Part shown: piece after piece, positions 12,189 to 21,219 of the stretch
How positions within the stretch are numbered: the stretch's first letter is position 1
How the letters are laid out: each line of letters begins with the position of its first letter
Assembly (NCBI GenBank): GCA_000497125.2
Contig: CM035318.1
Span: forward strand, 1,298,001-1,362,000
From: Spironucleus salmonicida
Lineage: Eukaryota > Fornicata > Diplomonadida > Hexamitidae
Direction: 5' to 3'
DNA: 64,000 bases
Notes under the pieces: generated by a model
The model's database searches: none
Told to the model about the DNA's origin: nothing
The model's input: the letters and a program-made list of their open reading frames with translations, nothing else
Translations under genes and position numbers: made by a program

Positions 12189-12578
12189 ATGAATAGTAAA
12201 AGACATAACATACCACGTAAAACAGTTCTATCATAATCAAGGTAAAGTACTGGAATAAAGCGGATAAATAGAAATTCTTCTAATGTACTGAAAGAAATAT
12301 ATAAATATTAAAGTAGTAATGAATTTTTATTTCGGAGACTACCTTTTGCCCGTATTATTCGTGAAATTATCTTAGAGAATTAAAATTTAGGAATAAACTA
12401 ATAATAAATAGAGTATAGGATTTAAAAAGAAGCATTGGATGCTGTTTAAACTGCTGCAGAGGCATTCATAGTAGAATTGTTTGCAATGGCATAACTTTGT
12501 GCAGAGCATGGAGGTAGAGTTACTATATTTAATAGAGATGTATTACTAACATTACGTATTAGAAAACTCTTCGTATGA
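12189..12578 (+). CDS. Divergent histone H3, CENP-A-like
   Basis: 129 aa. The histone fold is clear: the alpha-N segment VLKEIYKYQSSNEFLFRRL, PFARIIREI, the central helix EALDAVQTAAEAFIVELF, then CAEHGGRVTIFNRDVLL. The N-terminal tail does not resemble canonical H3: the A-R-T-K-Q-T-A-R-K-S start is absent and no K9/K27-type context is seen. Loop 1, between REI and the central helix, is about eight residues longer than in canonical H3 (Q- and N-rich, three consecutive TAA codons). A lengthened loop 1 and a divergent tail are hallmarks of centromeric H3 (CENP-A). It converges on a SANT-domain gene 16 bp away. H3 identity is sure; the centromeric role is inferred. Confidence 0.88.
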
Positions 12579-12594
12579 TTAAATTATATTCATC

Positions 12595-12762
12595 TCAAAA
12601 TTATCTCTTTAGCATCTTACTGAAGTATTATTAAATTTCTTCAACAGATCGTGTCTAAACCTTTTCTGATATCTCTTCAAACTACATTTTTTCATAGTTT
12701 ATTATTTAGTAACGAATAGATTCATACACTACTCTTTTTTCAATCTCTGTCCAGTTTTCCAT
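12595..12762 (-). CDS. Mini protein with a single Myb/SANT domain
   Basis: 55 aa, ATG at 12762 to TGA at 12595-12597, missed by a standard-code search because it contains TAA/TAG Gln codons. The sequence starts MENWTEIEKR and continues with a spacing typical of SANT/Myb repeats: Trp near residue 4, hydrophobic residues in helix 1 and 2, FEEISEKVQTRSVEE, then YFSKML. The third aromatic position is Tyr/Phe. The whole protein is one repeat without other domains. It could bind DNA or histone tails as part of a complex. It is convergent with the H3-like gene, which may be chance. Confidence 0.65.
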
Positions 12763-12920
12763 TTTAAAGATGCGCTTTTTTCTTTTATTTCATATTATAT
12801 ATCTAATAATACTATTGTGTAATAGCTCTAAAGAAATCTATACATTATGATTACTATAGGACCTCATAATAATGAATTTATAAAATACTTCACGTTTTTC
12901 TTTGATTATTAATCTTCTTA

Positions 12921-13112
12921 TCAAGTAGATCTTCGAAATTACTATGAAATTTTAATTTGTTTTGAATTATCAATCACCTGCTTATAACTTTCTTGTTTTT
13001 CATTTTTGCTATTATGATAAAAATAATATAAATTCTTAATACTTTATAGTAGCATAAGTATAGAACCCATATTTATCAGAATTAAATCAAAATTAGAAAT
13101 TCTATTTGACAT
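12921..13112 (-). CDS. Hypothetical small protein
   Basis: A 63-codon frame from ATG at 13112 to TGA at 12921-12923 in the spacer between the SANT gene and the ankyrin gene. A hydrophobic stretch around residues 9-25 is followed by a polar Lys/Gln-rich part, so it could be a small single-pass membrane protein. No family is recognised. An overlapping + strand frame of similar length (about 12847-13017) weakens the case. Composition alone does not separate it from chance in such AT-rich DNA. Confidence 0.3.
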
Positions 13113-13234
13113 AATATTAAAAGTAGAATAATGATTATTTGTGTTTTGTACTAAAATATAGAATTAATATGTTCAAATCAAAGTAATTGGTTAATAAATA
13201 CCAACCTTATTCAATTCATCAAAATAATCATTAA

Positions 13235-14071
13235 ATGCCAAATCCATTTCTGTAAGCAGCTATTGATAATGACATATTTTTTATTAAATTCAACTTATCT
13301 ATGATAGATGAAACTTCGATACCAGCCCAAAAAACTGCGCTACACTACGCTGCCTAGTACGGCAATATCAACGTCGTGAAACTGCTGATTCCATTTCTGG
13401 CAGCTAAAACATCGTCAAACGGATTCACCGCGCTGCACTATGCCGCAAAACACGGGTTCTACGAGTGCGTGCACGTACTGGCCGAGCTAGAGGCCGGCAT
13501 CAAGACCGCGAATAAGAAGCTGGCGATAGAAATAGCGGCAGAGAACGGCGAGCTGGAGATAATGACGCTGCTATGGAAGTACGAAGGGGGTCCTAGTATC
13601 AGCGCTGGGGACTGCCAGGAGGGTCAGGAATAGCTTCAGCGGCTGGGCCGGAAGCGCCTCACTAACCAACTGAAGAAGAGCTGGCTGGTGCAGTTCTATT
13701 GCCAGGAGCAGGGAAAGCTCCAGTAGCAGTTGGTCAGGACGCAGATTGAGTACAAGACGCAGCTGGTGAAGGTCGAGCGCGAGCGGGACATCCTACTGGA
13801 GCGTATCACCTACCTCAACGCCGCCGTGAAGCAGGACGAGAGCGACTGCGAAGATTGGGTCAAACCAGTAGTGCAGGACGACGACGAACCCGGGAAAGGG
13901 CTCTGCCGGAACCTGAGCTTTTTGGAGATCTCGTGCAGCTAGGTTTTCAACGACCAGCGGAAGCGGAACCTCATAATTCAAGGGCACGGGCTCAAGAAAG
14001 AGATACGCCAGCTCAAGCAGATAAGCCAGAAGCTGCTCGACCGTTTTGAGCAGGTTTTCGAAAATATGTGA
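13235..14071 (+). CDS. Ankyrin-repeat and coiled-coil protein, copy A
   Basis: 278 aa. Three ankyrin-type units are visible in the first 130 residues (TALHYAAQYGNINVVKLL, TALHYAAKHGFYECVHVL, LAIEIAAENGELEIMTLL). A Gln/Lys-rich coiled-coil region follows, an acidic linker, and a second coiled segment to the end. Such ankyrin proteins serve as binding scaffolds in diplomonads. From about residue 29 onward (base 13319) the DNA is GC-rich and appears identical to the inverted copy at 32917-33671. The first 84 bases are AT-rich and differ from the copy at many positions although the frames align. Gln codons in the GC-rich part are mainly CAG with a few TAG. Confidence 0.85.
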
Positions 14072-14073
14072 TT
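13319..14073 (+). repeat. Inverted repeat IR1, left copy (755 bp)
   Basis: Matches the reverse complement of 32917-33671 over 755 bp with no indel and no difference in the lines and translated segments I compared. It starts inside the ankyrin gene (at ATACCAGCC) and ends two bases after the TGA stop. Flanking DNA differs at once on both sides. G+C is about 53% in a sampled line (13501-13560), against very AT-rich flanks. Confidence 0.9.
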
Positions 14074-14140
14074 GGTTTTATTAAAGTTATTCTTGCTATC
14101 TCATCACAAAGGCTATATCTTTAGTATAAAAACATAATTA

Positions 14141-14659
14141 TCACTCTACTGTTACCTTAAATTTTTGAACTGGCTAATGAAATTTAGGTGCAATTATATC
14201 ACCAATATCAGCCAATTACCCTGTATGAATCGACTTAGTAGTTGAACAAAAATTATTTTACTTGTCATTAGTAGGAAGCGTTAAATTTAATGTATCATGT
14301 TAAATTCTCTAGTCCATTACTGGACGATTAATTTCTCTTTATTCTTTATAAGGATTATAGTGAGGTACTTTCTTGAAACTAGATTGTTCTTCTTCAGTAT
14401 ACACAATATGATGACGACCTTCCTCAACAGGATATCCAATATCACGTTAAGTTGTAGTATAAAGTTATTTGTTGTCAATTCTATAATCTTTTATGCAATT
14501 TGCACTAGATTCAATCTCGCCAGTCCTCTTTTGACGTTATAATTCATCATAAATGGCTTGATCTTCAACCCAGTTACCTATTTTTATTATTGGCCTCTAA
14601 TTTGGGTTTCTATTAAAAACATTTTTACTATCTGGGTCTAAACAAAATTAATCAGACAT
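14141..14659 (-). CDS. Axoneme-type protein with IGNWVE motif, paralog 1
   Basis: 172 aa. Near the N-terminus the motif F-N-R-N-P followed by IKIGNWVEDQAIYDE is shared with the next gene upstream on the same strand (FNRAVGPP..KIGNWVEEQAIWDE). The rest is polar with many His, Tyr and Gln. Both proteins are exactly 172 aa, so they are probably tandem duplicates that diverged. An I-G-N-W-x-E-E motif occurs in microtubule-inner or doublet-associated proteins such as CFAP107; I use it only as a weak hint. A frame from ATG at 14659 to TGA at 14141-14143 with about 20 TAA/TAG Gln codons supports a real gene. Confidence 0.7.
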
Positions 14660-14861
14660 TTTAATTGCGGAAATTTTTATAACCAATTACTATATTTAAT
14701 TTTAGTTGCAGATAATTTCCTTTCATAAATAACATAATTCTTTAATGTTCATTTTACTGTAATATCTTGCAATATTGTTATAATTACCATCTGCATATAT
14801 TTATTTACTAATAAAATTCAATCAATTAAATTTTTAACTTAATAAACAATAAATAAATATC

Positions 14862-15380
14862 TCACCAAAATCCTGTGGATTTTCCAGTATTGTACATTTC
14901 AACTTCATCTTTAAAACCAGCTTCTTTAAATCTAAACTCGGCTCCTTTCTTACCAAAATCTTTCTAAATAGTACTAACCATTTCATCTTCAGTAGTATTC
15001 ATTTTTCTATTTAATATGTCATGTCCTTCTCTTTAGACACAAACTCGAGTATCTTGAAGCTTTTAGCTATGTAAATGATCTTCTACCCATTCTGGTTTTG
15101 TTTTAAATTTATGAGTCTTCATTGCAGCACATTCTTAACGGATTTTATCTCCTGCAATGTCCCCAAACTGGCCAATTTCTTCACTATTTGGATGATAATT
15201 ATCTTTTGACACAACTAATGGGTTCATAATGGTATTTTTAGCATCATTGCGAACTCCAGATGCAATAAGACGCATTGATTCATCCCAAATGGCTTGTTCC
15301 TCAACCCAATTTCCTATTTTACATGATGGTGGGCCAACCGCCCTGTTAAAAAAATTCTTTCCGTTTGTAAGTTGCGCCAT
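14862..15380 (-). CDS. Axoneme-type protein with IGNWVE motif, paralog 2
   Basis: 172 aa, ATG at 15380. It carries FFNRAVGPPSCKIGNWVEEQ near residues 11-30, aligned with paralog 1 downstream on the same strand. The remainder includes an ISOLEUCINE/GLY segment (EEIGQFGDIAGDKIR) that resembles GQLADIGDII late in paralog 1, so similarity is present at two places although order and spacing differ. It is mostly polar with no membrane helix. The function is unknown; a structural role in the flagellar axoneme is a guess from the motif and from neighbouring PG-rich repeat and R-S-H-F repeat genes. A 202-bp spacer separates the two paralogs. Confidence 0.7.
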
Positions 15381-15493
15381 TTATAATTATTAATGTGCGG
15401 AAAGAAAGTTAGATAATATAATTATATAATATAAAAATAAAAATATTTTAATATTAATCAATAATTATATATTATTATCTTTTATTATTTAAA

Positions 15494-15922
15494 ATGGCTA
15501 TTGTAAGAAGTTATTTATTAGTTATCTCATTATTAGCAGCTTTAACATATCTTCTGATTTAAAAAGAACTAAAATCCTTTGTATTTACTTGTACTTCTAG
15601 TCCATAGGGGGTATCTTACCTATTAAATTTAAAATCATTACTGATAAATATATCATAAGTGGATAATTTTCGTAGTTTGACAGTTCCATAAAATACTCTA
15701 AGTTAATATTTTAGTAAAAATTGTCAAATTCTTATTTAAAAGTCAATTAAAATTTAATGTCCCAATATTCCAAAATTTATTTAATCATAATCTTTAGATT
15801 AATTATTTTTGACACAAAATACACAGTTTATCACTGATTTTATATAAAATTTAAAGAAATAATTAGTCAAAAATCATATAAATAACACGCATGACAGCGA
15901 GTTTTGCTAGCTCTTTGAGTGA
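15494..15922 (+). CDS. Hypothetical protein with N-terminal membrane anchor or signal
   Basis: 142 aa. Residues 7-23 form a hydrophobic helix (LLVISLLAALTYLLI) that could be a signal peptide or type II anchor. The rest is Gln-, Asn- and Ser-rich with three cysteines and no recognised domain. Many Gln codons are TAA/TAG. The stop is only 2 bp from the stop of the convergent RING-H2 gene. I do not recognise a family. The clean frame and the packing suggest a real gene. Confidence 0.55.
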
Positions 15923-15924
15923 TA

Positions 15925-17145
15925 TCATTTAGCTAATTTCTCACGGCAAACTGGGCAAGAGGCATTATATTCGACCCAACTTAAAATGCAATTTTAATGA
16001 AAAATATGAGCACATGGTGCTTACAAGAAACTGTTCTTATCATTATAATCAATGATTTCTAAACAAATTGGGCATTAAATACAATCACCTTAACGCTACA
16101 AATTTAAATTAATTTTATTAGATAGTCTAAATTTTGTTTTAAATCTTATTTTAGGTGTCAAAATTGCAATTAAATTAATCAGTGATACTATTTCTAGAAT
16201 ATTTTCATTTTATCTATCATATCTACTAATTTTTGATGATTAACAAAAAATAAAAAAAGCAAAAACCTGTTTTAACGCGTAGTCAGAAAGATAAAAAGCA
16301 AAAAACCGCGTTCTTAATAGTTTTATTTTTATTTTATCACTAATTAACAAGTATGATATTATTGGGTAACACATAATAATCTAATGAATAAGGAAAATTG
16401 TTTCGTCAGAAGATACCATAAAAATAACTAAAAATGGGTAAACTGGACTCAACAAAACCGACAATAAAGTAACACCTGCTAATATTTATTATACTCGCGT
16501 TTAATATTATAAAATTTAAGTTCTGAGGTAAATAGACATTAGAATTAATGGGGGGAAGAACAGACCTATTTAAAGAATAAATATCAAGGTAAACGGTTTG
16601 CTAAAAAAGGAAAAACTATCAATTATCTCTAATATAAATATTAATTAGATAAAACTTGATATCATTATGAAAACGAATTGTAAAATATTTAGCTAGACTT
16701 CTAATTAAGATTCGAAATAATAGGTAATAGATTTTAACCCTGTATAGCTAATAGATAGCATTGAAATTATTTATATGAATAATATAAATCTTTAAAGAAA
16801 TAAACTTTCATAATGATCATTCTTAACAATAAAATCTAAATTAAAATCAAAGTGCATATCATAAATTTTTAGAGTTTAAACTAAAATTTAACTATTTGTG
16901 AAATCAAATGTGTAATTTAAAATATCATATTCAAAACTATATTTTTATTTATTAAAATAGCAGTAATTATCAAAGCAATTAAATTTAAAACATTAATTTG
17001 TGTAAATAACAACATCTAGTATTCCAGAGTCTATAAGTTTAACGTTAATAAGGCACTTTTTCTAATTTTATTAATATTTTTAATAAGCAGTTTGGTTAAT
17101 TATAAGTTGCTAACTTTAATAGTTTAGTAGTAGGACAAGATTCAT
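15925..17145 (-). CDS. Multi-pass membrane RING-H2 E3 ligase (Tul1/Dsc1-like layout)
   Basis: 406 aa from ATG at 17145; an in-frame ATG at 17181 would add 12 residues but lies before the stop of the upstream gene. An N-terminal hydrophobic start, a soluble segment of about 90 residues, five or more membrane helices and a C-terminal RING-H2 finger (CPICLEIIDY, APCAHIFHQNCILSW, CPVCREKL) are seen. Luminal domain, membrane bundle and cytosolic C-terminal RING-H2 is the layout of the Golgi/endosome E3 ligases Tul1 and Dsc1, which ubiquitinate membrane proteins. Sequence similarity outside the RING is too low to claim orthology. Zinc ligands look complete (C3H2C3). Confidence 0.82.
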
Positions 17146-17186
17146 TTATTTATGAGTGTAATATAAATATATATAAATCATATAGA

Positions 17187-17882
17187 TCACAGTCCTGAAC
17201 CAAATCCAGAATGCTTAGATTTCGATCTACTAGACATGGTAATCCCACCCTTAAAATTCATACTAGATGGAATATTGTAAGAACCAGGTCCGATTGCACC
17301 TTCCTTTTTCTTTTTCTCTAACCATAATTCTGGTATTCTTCCTTTCATAGTAACATTTCTTATAAATTTTGTGCTCTTAAAACTTTCCTATGCATTTATT
17401 GACTATGCAGGACCGGGACTTCTCGATTTTTCCTCTACACCATTTTAATTTTAAGAAAATCGATAACCAATTTTATTTTTAGGGGTAATTGGTACATATG
17501 TGTTAGGACTAGGTAAGTTTTTTGATCTTTTCTCAAGGAAAAATAAATCTGTATTATTGGTTCGTCCTGCTAATGCAGATTTTCTCGACTCAGCTTTACC
17601 AGTTTTGAAATCTGGATTATATTGATTTGGCGGAGGATTATTATCAGGAAACTCTACTTTTGTTCGAGATTTTAAAGAAAAAACTTCCCCACCCATTGTA
17701 GATGGGCGATCGTAATGTGCAGGTGATAATTCACATTTAATTTGGTCAGATTATATTGGATTTAATCGTCCTTTAAATGTAAATTATGGGGAGTAGCAAT
17801 CTTTTCTTTTAGGAGAATAAGCATCTGGAGATGGTACATCTGTTTTTATTGTAGCAGTAAAAGTATTAACATCCTTAGTCAT
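17187..17882 (-). CDS. Sperm-tail PG-rich (SHIPPO/STPG) repeat protein
   Basis: 231 aa. It is made of spaced P-x-P-x-x-Y type repeats: VPSPDAYSP, LSPAHYDRP, PPPNQYNPD, PSPNTYVP, SPGPAQS and IGPGSYNIP, each followed by a phenylalanine- or basic-rich strand such as FTFKGR or FSLKSRTK. This matches the SHIPPO/STPG family (PF07004), whose members bind microtubules in axonemes. The last part has a Lys-rich segment and ends GFGSGL. It is a good marker for a flagellated cell. The stop lies 41 bp upstream of the ATG chosen for the RING-H2 gene. Confidence 0.88.
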
Positions 17883-18527
17883 TTTATGATCAAATTATTA
17901 ATAACCCATATATATAATAAAATATACCTTTTTATTTGATAACTATAAATCATGTAATTGTACTTATATTAATATTATCTTGTTTTGTCTAACTAAGTAA
18001 AACTTAAAAATATTATAGCATTCTGTTCGATTCAACATTATGAAATAGTACATCATATATTAGCATATAACTGATAATATAGTATCTTCCACAAAATAAT
18101 TAGCTTTAAGCAATATTATGATAACTAATAGTTATTAAGCATAAGACTATGTATTACTATAATTATGTTCAGTGAATAAATAAGATAATATTCTGTTAAG
18201 AAAATGTATAGTTTAATAATCAAAAGCAACAACAATTAGTATATCCCAATAGATAGTAAGTATAATTAATAATTTGTATAATGAAAGTATTTAACACTCT
18301 GGTTGTAAGTATTTTTTAAAATTATTACTTATAACATGATTGACTTAAAGTTTTGTTTTGAAATTATTGTTAAAAAATAACCAAAATCTTGGATAGACAA
18401 AGAATAATAAATTTTATTAATTATTGTATATACTTTATAAGTTTTATATATAATAATAATATTTATTCTTTATGTAATCTATATACAAATGGTAATGAAA
18501 AGCTCAGTTATAAAGTATTTTTATAGT
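17883..18527. other. AT-rich intergenic region upstream of inverted repeat
   Basis: About 645 bp of very AT-rich DNA (one line, 18421-18480, has 6 of 60 G+C). I see no reading frame, RNA gene or repeat that I can support. It ends abruptly at the edge of the GC-rich repeat at 18528. Confidence 0.6.
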
Positions 18528-18762
18528 CTTCCACCCTGAACAGTGGTCCCCCGCGGTGGGGTTCGGGCCCATCATCATTGGCCTGCAGAGCCTGTTCCAG
18601 GAGTACAAGGAGCGTGCGGTGGGCATGATATCGAACCCGTCGCAGTCCGAGATCAAGAAGTGCGTCGAGACGAGCCAGTCCTTCAGCTGCCCCAAGTGCG
18701 CCATCAGCCACGTGGGAATGTTCAAGGCGCCTGTGGAGAGCATTGAGAACAAGAAAGACTGA
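18528..18762 (+). pseudogene. 5'-truncated UBE2J-type E2 fragment
   Basis: The C-terminal 77 codons of an E2 ubiquitin-conjugating protein, from FHPEQW to the TGA at 18760-18762, identical by translation to the complete gene at 37670-38185. The catalytic Cys and the whole N-terminal half are missing. Directly upstream the frame runs into non-homologous AT-rich sequence with an in-frame TGA (about 18497) and no ATG. The break falls exactly at the edge of the repeat. It could be transcribed but cannot make an active E2. Confidence 0.85.
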
Positions 18763-18810
18763 TTTGAGAAATTACATTACTATACTATATCGGGACGATA
18801 CCTTTTCGCA

Positions 18811-19749
18811 ATGCCCAGGAAGACAATTCTGATGGCCTCGTCCGCCCGGGCCACCATCAAGAGTGACGTGCTGCAGTAGCTGCAGACCTCCTCGGCTATG
18901 TCACCGCGGGCCATGGGCTCCCCGCAGCACAACCTGCCCCCGACGCCACCCGGATTTCTGGCGAAGCACCCCAGCTTCAACCTCCCGATCCCCGTGGTGT
19001 CCTTCTCCCCGAAGAAGATCCTATCCGCGAGGGAGCTCATGGCGCCCACGTCCGAGGAGGTGTCCGACCAGCAGGAGGCAGAGGCTAAGTCCAAGTTGTA
19101 TCAGCTGGAGCGGTCCAACGACCTGCGGCAGATGCAGATCGACAACCTCGCCATAAAGAACCAGCAGCTTACGCAGAGACTGCAGGCGCTGGAGCGGCAG
19201 AGTAGTGAGCGAGCACCGCAGGTGGACAAGGACGTGCGCCTGGACGAGATCCTCGAGCAGAACATCCGCATGGAGTCCGAGCTGGCGATACTGCGCGAGC
19301 AGGTGCAGCACCAGAAGCCCCAGATCATCGAACATGTGAAGTACATCACTGAGAACAGCAACTTCAAGGCGCTGTACGAGCACGCCACGTCGCAGCTCGC
19401 CCACAAGGACCAGCTCCTCACCGACTACAAGATCGAGATCTAGGCCCTCAAGGAGCTCTTCGGCATCTCGGGGCTATCGTCCTCCGCTAGCCCCAAGGAG
19501 CGCGCCATGGCCATGATGTCCTACAAGGGCATCAAATCCGACCTGGTCGACATCCTGCAGCGCGAGGTGGCCGACCTTAAGGCGCAGCTCAAGGAGGTCT
19601 CCTCCCAGTCCGGCTCGGGGCTGTACCAGGCGCGCATCGATCTGTTCGCGGCCAGGGAGGAGATCAAGCAGCTGTCCTCGGACTTCGACGCAGCGAACGG
19701 CGCCTTTGACGAGTACCTGAAGATGGACATGCGACCCTCACTCAAGTGA
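18811..19749 (+). CDS. Coiled-coil protein, copy 1 (in IR2)
   Basis: 312 aa. A Pro/Ser-rich N-terminal region of about 90 residues is followed by long coiled-coil segments (for example QIDNLAIKNQQLTQRLQALE and later REVADLKAQLKEV) with few breaks. No catalytic domain or membrane helix is seen, so a structural or scaffold role is likely. Gln is nearly always CAG, with two TAG codons and no TAA, unlike AT-rich neighbours. The 3' end overlaps the convergent gene by 12 bp. A second full copy lies at 36683-37621 with three amino-acid changes (Leu/Val, Ser/Thr, Phe/Leu). Confidence 0.82.
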
Positions 19750-20193
19750 TGCGAGGTGCTGGACCTGGTGCGACAGCAGCGCGAGGGCCCTGTCCATGGC
19801 GGCCAGCTGGGCTGGGAAGGGTGCGTTGCGGCTCATGACCTGGGTGACTAGGGCGTGGTGCTCCGCCAGCAGGTTCATCTGGCCCGTGTACGACGGCTAC
19901 ATAGCCATTTCAGCGTTGAGGTGGTCCAGCTGCTGCTCCAGATCGCTGGGCTGGGGGCCGTGCAGCTCAAATCGCGGGACCTTAAACGGTGCCGGCGAGG
20001 CTGACAGCTGCCCCGCAAGCGCGTCCGCCCTCCTCCTGCAGGTTGCAATCTCCGCCTCGATGCGCTCGCTGAGCATCTCACGCTCGGTCACCGAGGCCAG
20101 CCCTGCGGTTCCAGTGAACTTGAACTCTTTCACTTTACTAAGCTACTTAATTATGTCTGCAAAAGCTACTGCATCATGAACTATACTGCTCAT
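19738..20193 (-). CDS. Small coiled-coil protein, full-length copy
   Basis: 151 aa, ATG at 20193. The first 22 residues (MSSIVHDAVAFADIIKQL...) lie in AT-rich DNA outside the repeat; the rest is inside IR2 and GC-rich. It is rich in Glu, Gln, Ala and Leu with helical segments (TEREMLSERIEAEIA, SDLEQQLDHLNAEM) and no known domain. The stop TGA is inside the end of the convergent coiled-coil gene, a 12-bp overlap that is preserved in the other copy. The partner at 36275-36694 lacks a start codon. Function unknown. Confidence 0.72.
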
Positions 20194-20289
20194 TATTTTA
20201 TTAACTTTACATATTTTAATATAATATTTTACTGTATAACTTGAGGCTAATCCGTGGCTAATTATATATAAAGTAAATTTTATCTTAAA

Positions 20290-21210
20290 ATGGATGCACT
20301 GCTCACAAAATACTAAAAGGAGCTGGAGCCTCTATCACAGCAGAGATTCTAGGAATTGGCTACATCGGAATCATCAGTATTATTTAACCAAAATCAATGC
20401 AAAAATCGCTACTCGAATATTATTCCTTACTCCCATTCCTAGCCGCCAGGCGAGTATTTTCACGGAAATTTCGTCAGCATAGGCGGTATTTAATTTTTTA
20501 TCACCCAGGCACCAGTAGATGCGGGTGACTTTTATGCAAAAATGGCACAGGTCCAGAGCACCTCTGTCATCTAAGTCACGAAATTTGCGGAGGGTGGAAT
20601 TCTGAAGGCCGAGCGGTACGTCCCATTGGCGACAGACGAGGACGTTGCAATAACGTAGAACGCTATTTTAGCGGACAGACTCTCGCTGGCGATCAAAGCG
20701 CAGCAGCAAGGCTAGCCTATGAAAACTGTCGAGGACTGCCTTCGAGCGGCCCCATAGAGGTTTGCATGGTTCCAGGATTCCTTTACCACTCCTTCTGGTA
20801 CAGTATCAGTCAAAAAATACGAATAAATCAACTCATTTTACAGATACTAGCTGGGTCTGGGGAACCAGACTTTGGATTACTACTACTTCCCGAACTGGTC
20901 GGACCAGTCGGCTCCTGACAACATGAAGGAGATATCATCCCTTTGTCACCACCTGCACGGTCAGACAAACCTAACGGTTCACTGCTCTGCAGGAATCGGC
21001 AGGTCTACTACTTTCTGTATTTGTTTTTATATTTTTGAGCAATTTATCAATAAAACTACAAACAAATCTACAGATTCTTGGAACAAACTACCAATAAATA
21101 TATTTGATATAATAGAAAATTTCAGAAAAAACCGTCACCCGTTTTGCGTTTAAACGATCGAGCAGTTCAAGTTTATTCTCGAATTTTGCGAATTTTGCGA
21201 CTAGAAGTGA
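20290..21210 (+). CDS. Protein tyrosine phosphatase, classical PTP domain
   Basis: 306 aa, one PTP domain. Landmarks in order are KNRYSNIIPYSHS (substrate Tyr loop), FFITQAP, the general-acid loop written WSDQSAP where the family has W-P-D, the P-loop VHCSAGIGRST with Cys about residue 231 and Arg about 237, and the Q-loop VQTIEQF with Gln288. The Q-loop Gln, needed for hydrolysis of the phosphoenzyme, is encoded by TAA. All catalytic residues are present, so an active tyrosine phosphatase is expected. No targeting or membrane segment is seen. Bases 20500-21000 are richer in G+C than the two ends. Confidence 0.93.
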
Positions 21211-21219
21211 CGAATTTTC

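Larger units (their letters stand above)
18528..20121 (+). repeat. Inverted repeat IR2, left copy (1594 bp)
   Basis: Matches the reverse complement of 36311-37904 over 1594 bp without indels. I noticed four substitutions, three of which change the coiled-coil protein. It carries the 3' half of an E2 gene, a complete coiled-coil gene and most of a convergent gene. G+C is 41 of 60 in the sampled line 19021-19080, against AT-rich flanks on both sides. Confidence 0.92.

Noticed and set aside
15494-17145. A short RING gene starting at the internal ATG near 16539
   Set aside because: The frame stays open upstream, with more membrane helices, to an ATG at 17145.
18528-20121. A transposable element, because of repeats and abrupt edges
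   Set aside because: The repeat holds ordinary gene parts, with no transposase, reverse transcriptase, terminal repeats or target-site duplication seen.
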